From Candidatus Bathyarchaeota archaeon (GTDB lineage Archaea > Thermoproteota > Bathyarchaeia > Bathyarchaeales > Bathycorpusculaceae), in assembly GCA_030626685.1 (NCBI GenBank), contig DAOUTL010000086.1:1-5998 (forward strand): a stretch of 5,998 nt of DNA, in the 5' to 3' direction. The notes beneath the pieces are model-generated. The model saw nothing but the letters and a program-made list of their open reading frames with translations. It searched no databases and was not told the origin of the DNA. The position numbers and the translations under genes were made by a program. Each line of letters begins with the position of its first letter. The stretch's first letter is position 1. Shown piece after piece: positions 1-5,998 of this stretch.

Positions 1-648
1 CCCATGAGTTGTTTTAACATCAAGTCTTGAAGCGCTAAAAGTTTTAAACTCGCCCTTATAGTAAAGGAGGTCGATTGCGTCCTTCCCTTCTAAGTGACCG
101 CCCTTAATTACAATGGCTTTAGGTCCCATTTCAGAGATTTTTCTAGCCGCAACTTCCACATCTTTCAAACTTTTAATTTTCACGTCAGCGAGTTTCTCAG
201 CCTCAAACCTGTTAGGTGTTATGACCGTAGCTTTTGGCAGAAGATAATTTTCCAACGCATCCATAGCCTCAAGTTTCAAGAGAGGTGCTCCAGACTTAGC
301 AATCATAACCGGATCAACAACTAATGGAAACTTGTATTTTGAAACTTCGGAAGAAACAGTTTTGATTATTTCTTCTGTGTGAAGCATTCCCGTTTTTCCT
401 GCGTCAATGCCTAAGTCTTCAGCTACCGCTTTAATTTGTTCTCGGATCATTTCAGGTTTTAAGTCTTCAACAGCCGTAACGGAATAAGTGTTTTGAGCTG
501 TGACAGAAGTTATTGCTGTTGTGCCGTGAACACCCAAAGCTGCAAAGGTTTTGAGGTCTGCTTGGATTCCAGCTCCTCCTCCAGAATCGCTACCGGCTAT
601 CGTTATGGCTACAGGAATTTTACCTTTTACCTTTCCTACTTCAAACAT
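1..648 (-). CDS. thiD: Hydroxymethylpyrimidine / phosphomethylpyrimidine kinase ThiD (partial, C-terminus outside window)
   Basis: ThiD is a cytoplasmic ribokinase-fold enzyme that phosphorylates HMP to HMP-P and then HMP-PP, the pyrimidine half of thiamine. The 216 visible residues carry the family signatures in order: AGSDSGGGAGIQADLKT (18-34, pyrimidine-binding loop), TSVTAQNT (47-54), VVDPVMIAKSG (110-120) and VITPNRFEAEKL (142-153). The reading stops at KTTHG (212-216), just before the expected GTG(C/D) catalytic loop. The start is ATG at 648, one base after the permease stop (TAA-A-ATG), with AAGGTGG just upstream as ribosome-binding site. This implies co-transcription and probably translational coupling. 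Expression should follow the TPP riboswitch upstream of the permease. Bacterial-type ThiD has about 260-270 residues, but many archaeal ones carry a C-terminal ThiN domain (about 430), so the true length is unknown here. The ThiD assignment is secure. Confidence 0.95.
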   Translation of the reverse strand, partial: MFEVGKVKGKIPVAITIAGSDSGGGAGIQADLKTFAALGVHGTTAITSVTAQNTYSVTAVEDLKPEMIREQIKAVAEDLGIDAGKTGMLHTEEIIKTVSSEVSKYKFPLVVDPVMIAKSGAPLLKLEAMDALENYLLPKATVITPNRFEAEKLADVKIKSLKDVEVAARKISEMGPKAIVIKGGHLEGKDAIDLLYYKGEFKTFSASRLDVKTTHG

Positions 649-649
649 T

Positions 650-1912
650 TTAAGCCACCTTCTCAATCACGTAAAGCATAAGCGCTGACCCTACAAAGGC
701 TGGTATGCTTGAACCTAGAGTTGTGTAATTGTAGAATAGGAAATATACGATGACTCCTGTAAACCAAGAAATTATCGGTTTAAATCTCAAACTTTTCGCT
801 GACGAATAAAACTCTTCTAGACTGTATTGTCTTTTCTTGAGGATGTAGAAATCCATAGAAAGCACACCGAGTAGGGGTACAAAAACTGCTCCTATATAGA
901 GAAGGAAGCTTTCATAGGCTAGTTGCCACTGCTCAGGCATCAAGGCTGCCAAGAGAACACTTATCACAGTGATTGCGATGACAAGTTTCCACTGTTTGGA
1001 TTTAGGCGAAACATTCTGTATGGACACTGCCCCTGAGTATATGTCGGCAAAGCAGTTGTCGGTTTCATGCACCAACAAGATGGCTAGGGCTAAACCTCCA
1101 AAAGTTATGGAAACTATCGATGAAATTATGCTTTCTCCAGGATAGGCCAAAACAAGCAGAGCGCCTAAAGCGTAGAACCAGAAGTTTGCGAAAGTGTAGC
1201 CTGTGGCAGTTCCTAGAAAGGCTCCTTTCTCGCTTTTTGAAAACCTGTTGTAGTCCGATATTAGGGGCCACCATGATATTGGCATGGCTATGACGAGGTC
1301 TAAGGCTAATGTTGTTGGTAGAGAGCCGTCTCCCTGAAATGTAAAGAGTTGGGAAGAGTTGGAAAGAACCGTGTAAGTGATAAAAACGGTAGTTCCATAG
1401 GCGAACCATATGGCAAACTTCTCCAACCAATGTCTCACAACCATTAGAGGACCGCCGATGCTTAGAAACATGCACCAAACGGCAAAGACAAGAATCCAAA
1501 AGTATAGTGTATATGAACCTAAAAATTGACCTGCAATGAGTAGGGCGGAATTAGCCATTATCAATATTTCGAATGATGCCCAGCCAATCAGCTGAACCAC
1601 ATTAAGTATTGTCGGTATATACGACCCTTTTAACCCTAAAACCCCTCTTAAACTAACCATTGTGGGTATGCCATATTTACTTCCCAAACCACCACCTAAC
1701 GCCAGCATGAAAGAACCTAAAATTGAACCTAATGCGGCAACGGCAATTGCCTCAGTTGTAGATAAGCCTGGAATAAGCAAACCACCAGCTTGAAGCACAA
1801 GCAAACCTATTGCCAAACTAGACCATAAAACAAAATAGTCAATAACTCCTAAAACCCTCTTTGTTGCTGGTACTGGTTCTGTTCCCCATTCAGGCGGCAA
1901 CTTGATAGTCAA
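650..1912 (-). CDS. cytX: NCS1-family permease, probable hydroxymethylpyrimidine transporter (CytX-like)
   Basis: This is a 420-residue integral membrane protein of the nucleobase:cation symporter-1 family (cytosine/allantoin/HMP permeases). A short hydrophilic N-terminus (PPEWGTEPVP, 6-15) precedes about twelve hydrophobic segments, roughly at 26-48, 53-78, 98-126, 133-158, 169-184, 202-221, 233-258, 261-286, 307-325, 329-357, 376-396 and 398-418. That count is normal for NCS1. Sequence alone would say only cytosine/purine-type permease. HMP as substrate is inferred from the TPP riboswitch upstream and thiD directly downstream, the context of CytX in bacteria. The start codon is TTG at 1912, chosen because GGAGGTG lies 8 bases upstream and no ATG fits. 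The stop is TAA at 650-652. The gene would bring the thiamine precursor across the membrane for ThiD. Family is confident, substrate moderately so. Confidence 0.9.
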   Translation of the reverse strand: MTIKLPPEWGTEPVPATKRVLGVIDYFVLWSSLAIGLLVLQAGGLLIPGLSTTEAIAVAALGSILGSFMLALGGGLGSKYGIPTMVSLRGVLGLKGSYIPTILNVVQLIGWASFEILIMANSALLIAGQFLGSYTLYFWILVFAVWCMFLSIGGPLMVVRHWLEKFAIWFAYGTTVFITYTVLSNSSQLFTFQGDGSLPTTLALDLVIAMPISWWPLISDYNRFSKSEKGAFLGTATGYTFANFWFYALGALLVLAYPGESIISSIVSITFGGLALAILLVHETDNCFADIYSGAVSIQNVSPKSKQWKLVIAITVISVLLAALMPEQWQLAYESFLLYIGAVFVPLLGVLSMDFYILKKRQYSLEEFYSSAKSLRFKPIISWFTGVIVYFLFYNYTTLGSSIPAFVGSALMLYVIEKVA

Positions 1913-1920
1913 TTTGACTA

Positions 1921-1927
1921 CACCTCC
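1921..1927 (-). promoter_or_regulatory. Shine-Dalgarno that fixes the TTG start of the permease
   Basis: On the minus strand GGAGGTG is complementary to the conserved 3' end of 16S rRNA and lies 8 bases before the TTG codon at 1912. It is the strongest ribosome-binding site in the window and supports a non-ATG start. It is also the natural target for translational control by the riboswitch upstream. Confidence 0.85.
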
Positions 1928-1970
1928 AAAATGTTTAGGGAACTAGATTTTCGAATGGTGAGAAGCTTTT

Positions 1971-1980
1971 CCTTTTATAC
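1971..1980 (-). promoter_or_regulatory. Possible second TATA box between riboswitch and permease
   Basis: The minus strand reads GTATAAAAGG here, close to an archaeal box A (TATAAAA at 1979-1973), with a CAAAT-like stretch just upstream where a BRE would sit. Transcription from it would start near 1950, leaving a leader of about 38 bases that includes the ribosome-binding site but not the riboswitch. It may simply be AT-rich leader sequence. Confidence 0.3.
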
Positions 1981-1985
1981 ATTTG

Positions 1986-2081
1986 TGCACTCCCTACGCC
2001 AGCATTACCTGGATCAGGTTCTAAGGGTCGACGGTGAGGTTAACCGTCCTCTCAGCCGGGTTCACCCAGCTCCCCCGTGAA
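1986..2081 (-). ncRNA. TPP riboswitch (THI element)
   Basis: The minus strand carries the conserved core of the thiamine pyrophosphate aptamer. CTGAGAGG (2055-2048) is the pyrimidine-sensing J3/2 element. ACCTGATCCAGG (2019-2008) followed by TAATGCTGGCGTAGGGA (2007-1991) is the pyrophosphate-sensing arm. P3 is GCTGGG/CCCGGC closed by a UGAA loop (2070-2055). An additional 6-bp stem, P3a, is GACGGT/ACCGTC with a 7-base loop (2048-2030). P2 is a short G-run/C-run helix, GGG (about 2074-2072) with CCC (2027-2025). P1 is short, CAC (2079-2077) with GTG (1990-1988). The P5 helix reads CCAG/CTGG, where the E. coli thiM aptamer has CUGG/CCAG, so pairing is kept by compensatory changes. The aptamer ends about 75 bases before the permease start and should lower permease-thiD expression when TPP is abundant. 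No bacterial-type terminator hairpin with a U-run follows, so control of translation is more likely. Confidence 0.96.
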
Positions 2082-2108
2082 ACCTGGAGAAGGATAATTG
2101 TTATTTAG

Positions 2109-2126
2109 CTGTATATTTATCTTTCC
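2109..2126. promoter_or_regulatory. Divergent archaeal promoter: TATA/BRE-like element for the thiamine operon and probably valS
   Basis: On the minus strand GGAAAGAT (2126-2119) followed by AAATATAC (2118-2111) resembles a BRE plus box A. Adding about 26 bases puts the start near 2089, just before the riboswitch begins, which is the expected geometry. On the plus strand the same bases read TATATTTAT (2112-2120), giving a predicted start near 2142 and a leader of about 16 bases before the valS ATG. The BRE-like purine stretch supports the minus direction more strongly. The assignment rests on motif and spacing only. Confidence 0.5.
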
Positions 2127-2157
2127 TAAAGTTAAAGTAGAATTAGGATGTTGCAAC

Positions 2158-4620
2158 ATGAAAATGCTGCCTAAGAAATTTGACATCTCCGAGATTGAAC
2201 GTAAGTGGCAGAAAAAATGGGAAGAGATGAGCATTTACCGTTTCAACTGGAATGATAAGACACGCCCAGTTTTCGGCGTTGACACTCCGCCGCCTTATCC
2301 TTCAGGCGAGTTTCACATGGGCAACGTTTTGAACTGGACATACTTTGATATAGTTGCCAGATACAAACGCATGAGAGGCTACAACGTGTTTTTCCCGCAA
2401 GGATGGGACTGCCACGGATTAAGCATAGAAGTTGAAGTTGAGAGGACGCATAACGTTAGGAAAAGGGATGTACCTCCAGACAAGTTTAGGAAATTGTGTG
2501 AGCAGACAATCCAGAAGTACATTGTTATGATGAAGGACAGCATAATTCGTTTAGGCTGTAGTGTGGATTGGTCAACAGAATATCGGACAATGGACCCAGA
2601 TTATTGGAGACGAACACAACTTAGCTTTATACTATTGTACAAGAAAGGCTACATGTATCAGGGAACACATCCGGTTAACTGGTGTCCAAGATGCGAAACG
2701 GCGATTGCTGATGCAGAAGTTGATTATGGAAAAAAAGAAGGCACACTGCACTTTATTAAGTTTCCTTTAGAAAACAGCGGTGAACGATTACTCATAGCAA
2801 CAACACGTCCAGAACTTATACCAGCATGTGTGGCTGTTGCCGTTCATCCACTCGACGACCGCTACAAAAAATACATAGGCAGAAAGATACGCGTCCCACT
2901 CGTCACCCGCACAGTTGAAATCATACCAGACGAAGCAGTTGAACCTTCATTTGGCACGGGCGTGGTTATGATATGCAGCTATGGAGATAAGGCAGACGTA
3001 AAAACGGTGCTTAAAAACAAGCTTCCAGTAATCCTAATACTGACTGAAAATGGCAAATTGAACGAGAAATGTGGCAAATACGCTGGATTATCAATAGCTG
3101 AAGCGAAAAAAGCGGTTGTAACAGACCTTGAAGCTGCTGGATTACTGGAAAAAACCGAAAAAATTCAACAAGAAGTTGGCGTTTGTGAAAGATGCGGAAC
3201 ACCGATAGAAATTCTGGAACGGAAACAATGGTTCATGAAAACACGCATCTTAACAGACAGGGTTGTAGAAGCAGCAAACGATATTGTATGGTATCCATAC
3301 TATATGAAAACACGCTTAATAGATTGGGCTTGCTCCCTAGATTGGGACTGGGTTATAAGCCGCCAAAGGATCTTCGGAACGCCGATACCAATGTGGTACT
3401 GTAAAAACTGCGGCGAAGTAATACTGGCTGAAGAAGACTGGGTCCCAGTAGACCCGAAATTGGAAAAACCGAAAACAGAGAAATGCCCAAAATGCGGAAG
3501 CACAGAGTTCATTCCGGAGACAGACGTTTTCGACACATGGATGGATTCATCAATAACATGTGCAGTGCACGCGGGCTGGCCAGACCGTGAAGACTGGAGG
3601 AGACTGTTTCCGGCTGATTTGCATCCGTCAGGCATAGACATTATACGCACTTGGGCATACTACCTAATGGTTAGACATCTCGCGTTATTCAATGAAAAAC
3701 CATACAAAAGCTGCCTAATCAACGGCATGGTTTTGGGTGCAGACGGCAGAAAAATGAGCAAATCACTGAAAAATTATGTCGCCACACCAGAAGTGCTGGA
3801 AAAATATGGTGCAGACGCTGCAAGACAATGGGCTGCTGGAGGCGGTGCAACAGGTTCAGATATACCATTCCGTTGGCCAGATGTCGAATACGGCTGGCGA
3901 TTTCTAATTAAACTCTGGAACGCCGCGCGCTTTGTAGGCAACCAATTGAGAGACTATAAGCCTGAGGTAAAAGCGGAGTATGCTCTTCAACCATTAGACA
4001 AGTGGATTCTATGCAGAGCTGAAAAACTAACGAAAAAGGTGACGGAAGCATTGGAGAAATGCCAGTTCAACATAGCCATGGAGGAAATCCGCAGTTTCAC
4101 ATGGCATATCTTCTGCGACTGCTACATAGAAGCCGTAAAAGACAGGTTGTACAGGCCAGAATTATATGGAGAAGAGAAAAGGAAAGCGGTGCAATATACG
4201 CTATACGCTGTCTTGTACAGAATTTTACAGCTTTTAGCACCGATTGTGCCACACATGACAGAGGAAATTTACCAGATAATGTACGCCGAAGACAAAGGCT
4301 GTAAGAGCATACACCTGTCTCCTTGGCCAACACCAAATGAAAAACTCATAGACGAAGAAGCTGAAAAACGTGGAGACCTGATAACGGCTGTAATAACCGA
4401 AGTTAGAAGGGAGAAAGCTGAAAAGCATATGCCACTGAATACACAGATTAAAAAATTAACAGTATACGCTGGAGAAAAAAGTACGGCGGAGATAATCACG
4501 CAAGGGAAAGAGGACATAGCTGGCACATGCAAAGCTGCAAAAATTGAAGTTATAGCTGAGACTGGTGAAGGCAGAGAGGTCAAGCCCTACGGCAACATCC
4601 GATTTATCGCCGAGTATTAA
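2158..4620 (+). CDS. valS: Valyl-tRNA synthetase, archaeal type
   Basis: This cytoplasmic class I synthetase charges tRNA-Val with valine and hydrolyses mischarged threonine. It has 820 residues from the ATG at 2158. The Rossmann catalytic core holds DTPPPYPSG (42-50) and the HIGH-equivalent HMGN (53-56), followed by GWDCHG (82-87). A CPRC pair (176-179) precedes the CP1 editing domain, which begins with ATTRPE (214-219) and includes FGTGVVM. Further metal-binding-like pairs are CERC (343-346), CKNC (415-418) and CPKC (443-446). KMSKS lies at 532-536, and RQWAAGGG..GSDIPF after it is ValS-like. An all-helical anticodon-binding domain follows, with no bacterial C-terminal coiled coil. The reading frame opens earlier, at a TTG at 2098, but homologues begin near MLPKxYD, so 2158 is preferred (2164 is also possible); AGGATG upstream is a weak ribosome-binding site. 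Unusual residues are GLSIE at 87-91, where GLPTE is expected, and SLKN after KMSK. nadX follows after 24 bases. Confidence 0.95.
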   Translation: MKMLPKKFDISEIERKWQKKWEEMSIYRFNWNDKTRPVFGVDTPPPYPSGEFHMGNVLNWTYFDIVARYKRMRGYNVFFPQGWDCHGLSIEVEVERTHNVRKRDVPPDKFRKLCEQTIQKYIVMMKDSIIRLGCSVDWSTEYRTMDPDYWRRTQLSFILLYKKGYMYQGTHPVNWCPRCETAIADAEVDYGKKEGTLHFIKFPLENSGERLLIATTRPELIPACVAVAVHPLDDRYKKYIGRKIRVPLVTRTVEIIPDEAVEPSFGTGVVMICSYGDKADVKTVLKNKLPVILILTENGKLNEKCGKYAGLSIAEAKKAVVTDLEAAGLLEKTEKIQQEVGVCERCGTPIEILERKQWFMKTRILTDRVVEAANDIVWYPYYMKTRLIDWACSLDWDWVISRQRIFGTPIPMWYCKNCGEVILAEEDWVPVDPKLEKPKTEKCPKCGSTEFIPETDVFDTWMDSSITCAVHAGWPDREDWRRLFPADLHPSGIDIIRTWAYYLMVRHLALFNEKPYKSCLINGMVLGADGRKMSKSLKNYVATPEVLEKYGADAARQWAAGGGATGSDIPFRWPDVEYGWRFLIKLWNAARFVGNQLRDYKPEVKAEYALQPLDKWILCRAEKLTKKVTEALEKCQFNIAMEEIRSFTWHIFCDCYIEAVKDRLYRPELYGEEKRKAVQYTLYAVLYRILQLLAPIVPHMTEEIYQIMYAEDKGCKSIHLSPWPTPNEKLIDEEAEKRGDLITAVITEVRREKAEKHMPLNTQIKKLTVYAGEKSTAEIITQGKEDIAGTCKAAKIEVIAETGEGREVKPYGNIRFIAEY

Positions 4621-4644
4621 TCATTCAGTTAGGAAGGATAAGAA

Positions 4645-5385
4645 ATGAAAAAAGTTGGAATAATAGGATGCGGGGCGATAGGAACTATAATCTCAGGAGC
4701 GATTGAAAAAGGACTTGTTAAGTGTGACGAGTTAATCCTCTATGACTATAACATGGAAAGGGCTGAGAAAATCCAAAAATCGTTACATGTTCCCGTTACG
4801 GTTGTGAAAAATCTTGAGGAAATGCTTAGGCTTAAACCCGCAGTCATAGTTGAGGCGGCGTCACAACAAGCAGTTAGGGATTACATAGACAAAATTTTGG
4901 CGGAAAACATCGAACTAATAGTTATGAGCGTGGGAGCACTCCTAGACTTAAAACTCAAAAGCAACAAAATCCATATACCATCAGGAGCCATCGGCGGATT
5001 AGACGCTATCTCCGGCGCTGCAATAGCCGGGATAGATGAAGTCATTTTAACCACGAGGAAGAATCCGAAGGCTTTAGACATGGACAATAAAGAGGAAAAA
5101 ATAGCTTATGAGGGATGTGCTGAAGAGGCTGTTAGGCGTTTTCCAAGGGAAATGAATGTTGCAGCCACATTGGCTTTGACCACACAGCCTGAAAAAGTAA
5201 GGGTGCGAGTAATTTCTGATCCAAAGGTGGACAAAAACGTGCATGAAATCAAAATCAAATGGAAATATGGAGACATGCAATTAAAATTCGCAAACGAACC
5301 TCATCCAGAAAACCCAAGGACAAGCGCGCTTGCAGCATGGTCTGCAATAAAATTACTGAAAGAAATTTTGGAAAAACGCACCTAA
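4645..5385 (+). CDS. nadX: L-aspartate dehydrogenase NadX
   Basis: NadX oxidises L-aspartate to iminoaspartate with NAD(P)+, the first step of de novo NAD synthesis in organisms using it instead of the oxidase NadB; NadA then condenses the product to quinolinate. The protein has 246 residues, close to the usual 235-245. The N-terminal Rossmann fold shows GCGAIG (8-13). The catalytic-domain signatures are PSGAIGGLDAISGA (112-125), MNVAATLAL (170-178), the catalytic histidine in DPKVDKNVHEI (His200), and the terminal HPENPRTSALAA block. The ATG at 4645 is preceded by AGGAAGGAT as ribosome-binding site. Only 24 bases separate it from the valS stop, with no promoter visible between, so co-transcription is likely though no functional link to valine charging is apparent. 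nadA and nadC are not in the window. Confidence 0.93.
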   Translation: MKKVGIIGCGAIGTIISGAIEKGLVKCDELILYDYNMERAEKIQKSLHVPVTVVKNLEEMLRLKPAVIVEAASQQAVRDYIDKILAENIELIVMSVGALLDLKLKSNKIHIPSGAIGGLDAISGAAIAGIDEVILTTRKNPKALDMDNKEEKIAYEGCAEEAVRRFPREMNVAATLALTTQPEKVRVRVISDPKVDKNVHEIKIKWKYGDMQLKFANEPHPENPRTSALAAWSAIKLLKEILEKRT

Positions 5386-5615
5386 CTTTAGGGTTTTAAT
5401 CCATGTTCCCGCACACCAAAGTTCTTCGTCTATCCTCTTGTAACTACCTTTTTAACCAGAATCCAGTCTTTAATCCAATTTCTTGCATTTGGAAACTTTC
5501 CCTTTTATTATAAATAGAAACTCGGTGGAGTATGCTTAATGAAGCAGGTTTTCGGGTGCGTACTCAATTAATTTTTTGTCATGCTTTTTGGCATTCTCAA
5601 TCCTGAAAATCAGCC
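5386..5615. other. Intergenic gap between convergent genes
   Basis: This 230-base stretch holds no convincing gene. Just past the nadX stop, AACTTT (5384-5389) with GG (5391-5392) can pair with CCAAAGTT (5416-5423), leaving one bulged A. T-runs at 5449-5453, 5572-5577 and 5585-5589 suit plus-strand termination. A TATA-like TTTTATTATAAAT sits at 5503-5515 and is followed by a 24-codon reading frame (ATG 5532 to TGA 5606) behind GGTGG. The frame has no recognisable product and overlaps the hairpin listed separately, so I do not call it a gene. The minus strand holds only short stop-interrupted frames. Confidence 0.7.
5528..5577 (+). terminator. Hairpin plus T-run, possible transcription terminator after valS-nadX
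   Basis: GAGTATGC (5528-5535) can pair with GCGTACTC (5558-5565) over 8 bp including one G-U, enclosing a 22-base loop, and a run of six T follows at 5572-5577 after a short A/T spacer. Archaeal terminators depend mainly on T-runs, so the T-runs at 5572-5577 and 5585-5589 may be the active part. The hairpin lies between converging genes and could act from either side. The large loop weakens the case. Confidence 0.35.
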
Positions 5616-5998
5616 TTAGCGACTATGTTTAATTTCTTCTATAAGTTTGTCAATTTCCTCTTCCGTGTTATAAAAGTGCGGTGAAACCCTTATTCCACGA
5701 GCCCTAGCAGAAACAACTATTCCTTTACGGCTTAACTTCTCCGCCACTTCCCGCGGTTTATCTATTTTAAAATTGACAATTCCAGAGCGATATTGCGGCT
5801 CTTCTGGTGTTTGAAGCTTCAGCCCCAAATTTTTAACAGCCTCTATTAAATGGTCTGTTAGCTTCAGTGTTCTCCTCTCGATTTTTTCGATGCCAATATT
5901 CAACAGCATTTTTAGTGCTTCTGTCGCACCTGTGAGACTTATGAAGCTTGGTGAGCCAACTTCGAAGCGGCTTGCAGTTTCCGAAAGCCTCAAGCTCC
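5616..5998 (-). CDS. Class V aminotransferase / cysteine-desulfurase-like PLP enzyme (partial, N-terminus outside window)
   Basis: The C-terminal 126 residues of a fold type I PLP-dependent enzyme of the class V aminotransferase superfamily (cysteine desulfurases, isopenicillin-N-epimerase-like proteins, kynureninase-like proteins) are visible, ending in TAA at 5616-5618. RFEVGSPSF (10-18 of the fragment) corresponds to the stretch following the large-domain PLP lysine region. The small domain ends with RGIRVSPHFYNTEEEID (100-116), where Arg103 is the expected substrate-carboxylate-binding arginine and SPHFYNTEEEI the usual closing signature. Full-length members have about 370-400 residues, so the PLP lysine and any desulfurase cysteine lie beyond the window and the reaction cannot be decided. 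A TTG at 5993 is an internal leucine codon, not a start. The gene converges on nadX and its function need not be related. Confidence 0.88.
   Translation of the reverse strand, partial: SLRLSETASRFEVGSPSFISLTGATEALKMLLNIGIEKIERRTLKLTDHLIEAVKNLGLKLQTPEEPQYRSGIVNFKIDKPREVAEKLSRKGIVVSARARGIRVSPHFYNTEEEIDKLIEEIKHSR

Noticed and set aside
1065..1499. 144-codon frame within the permease on the same strand, plus other antisense frames in valS, nadX and thiD
   Set aside because: They lie in alternative frames of well-supported genes and show no recognisable domains or ribosome-binding sites.
2098..2157. Upstream extension of valS from a TTG at 2098 (20 extra residues)
   Set aside because: The extra residues are hydrophobic/cysteine-rich and unlike any ValS N-terminus, and they would cover the promoter region. 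The ATG at 2158 matches the family start.
5532..5606. 24-codon microprotein as an annotated gene
   Set aside because: It is too short, shows no similarity I recognise, has tight Shine-Dalgarno spacing, and overlaps the hairpin. It is kept only as a finding.
5517..5613. tRNA or box C/D guide RNA in the gap
   Set aside because: There is no cloverleaf. Although CTGA occurs at 5603-5606, no good RTGATGA box C or internal C'/D' pair accompanies it.
5991..5993. TTG at 5993 as a start codon for the aminotransferase
   Set aside because: The frame stays open to the window edge, and the fragment is only the C-terminal third of the family, so this is an internal leucine.
1..5998. Mobile elements, CRISPR arrays, defence or toxin-antitoxin systems
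   Set aside because: No transposase, terminal inverted repeats, regularly spaced repeats or small paired genes are visible. Every sizeable frame with support is a metabolic, transport or translation gene.

Overview
The window looks archaeal. The valyl-tRNA synthetase is of the archaeal HxGN type and has no bacterial C-terminal coiled coil. NAD precursor synthesis is represented by an aspartate dehydrogenase (NadX). TATA/BRE-like promoter boxes lie at sensible distances from the genes, and the ribosome-binding sites are GGAGGTG-like. From remembered family sequences, the synthetase most resembles those of Bathyarchaeia and of the Methanosarcina/Archaeoglobus side of Euryarchaeota. That placement is an inference and was not searched.

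Layout. Positions 1-1912 (minus strand) hold a two-gene thiamine-precursor salvage operon: an NCS1-family permease (650-1912), then thiD (1-648, cut by the window edge), with one base between them. The operon is headed by a clear TPP riboswitch at about 1986-2081. Together these describe uptake of hydroxymethylpyrimidine (HMP), its phosphorylation to HMP-PP, and feedback control by the end product thiamine pyrophosphate. Positions 2082-2157 are a short divergent promoter region, with one TATA-like element that could serve both directions. Positions 2158-5385 (plus strand) hold valS followed 24 bases later by nadX, probably co-transcribed. Positions 5386-5615 are a non-coding gap between convergent genes, containing a hairpin followed by T-runs that could end transcription. 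Positions 5616-5998 (minus strand) are the C-terminal third of a class V (fold type I) PLP-dependent aminotransferase/cysteine-desulfurase-like protein, cut by the window edge.

The window is mostly housekeeping metabolism, and I see no defence system, mobile element or CRISPR array. The most interesting part is the riboswitch-controlled HMP salvage operon in an apparent archaeon. Its details include a TTG start under a near-perfect Shine-Dalgarno, a second TATA box between riboswitch and gene, and a possible pairing of the 5' end with the ribosome-binding site. Second is the valyl-tRNA synthetase, with unusual residues in and next to its signature motifs.
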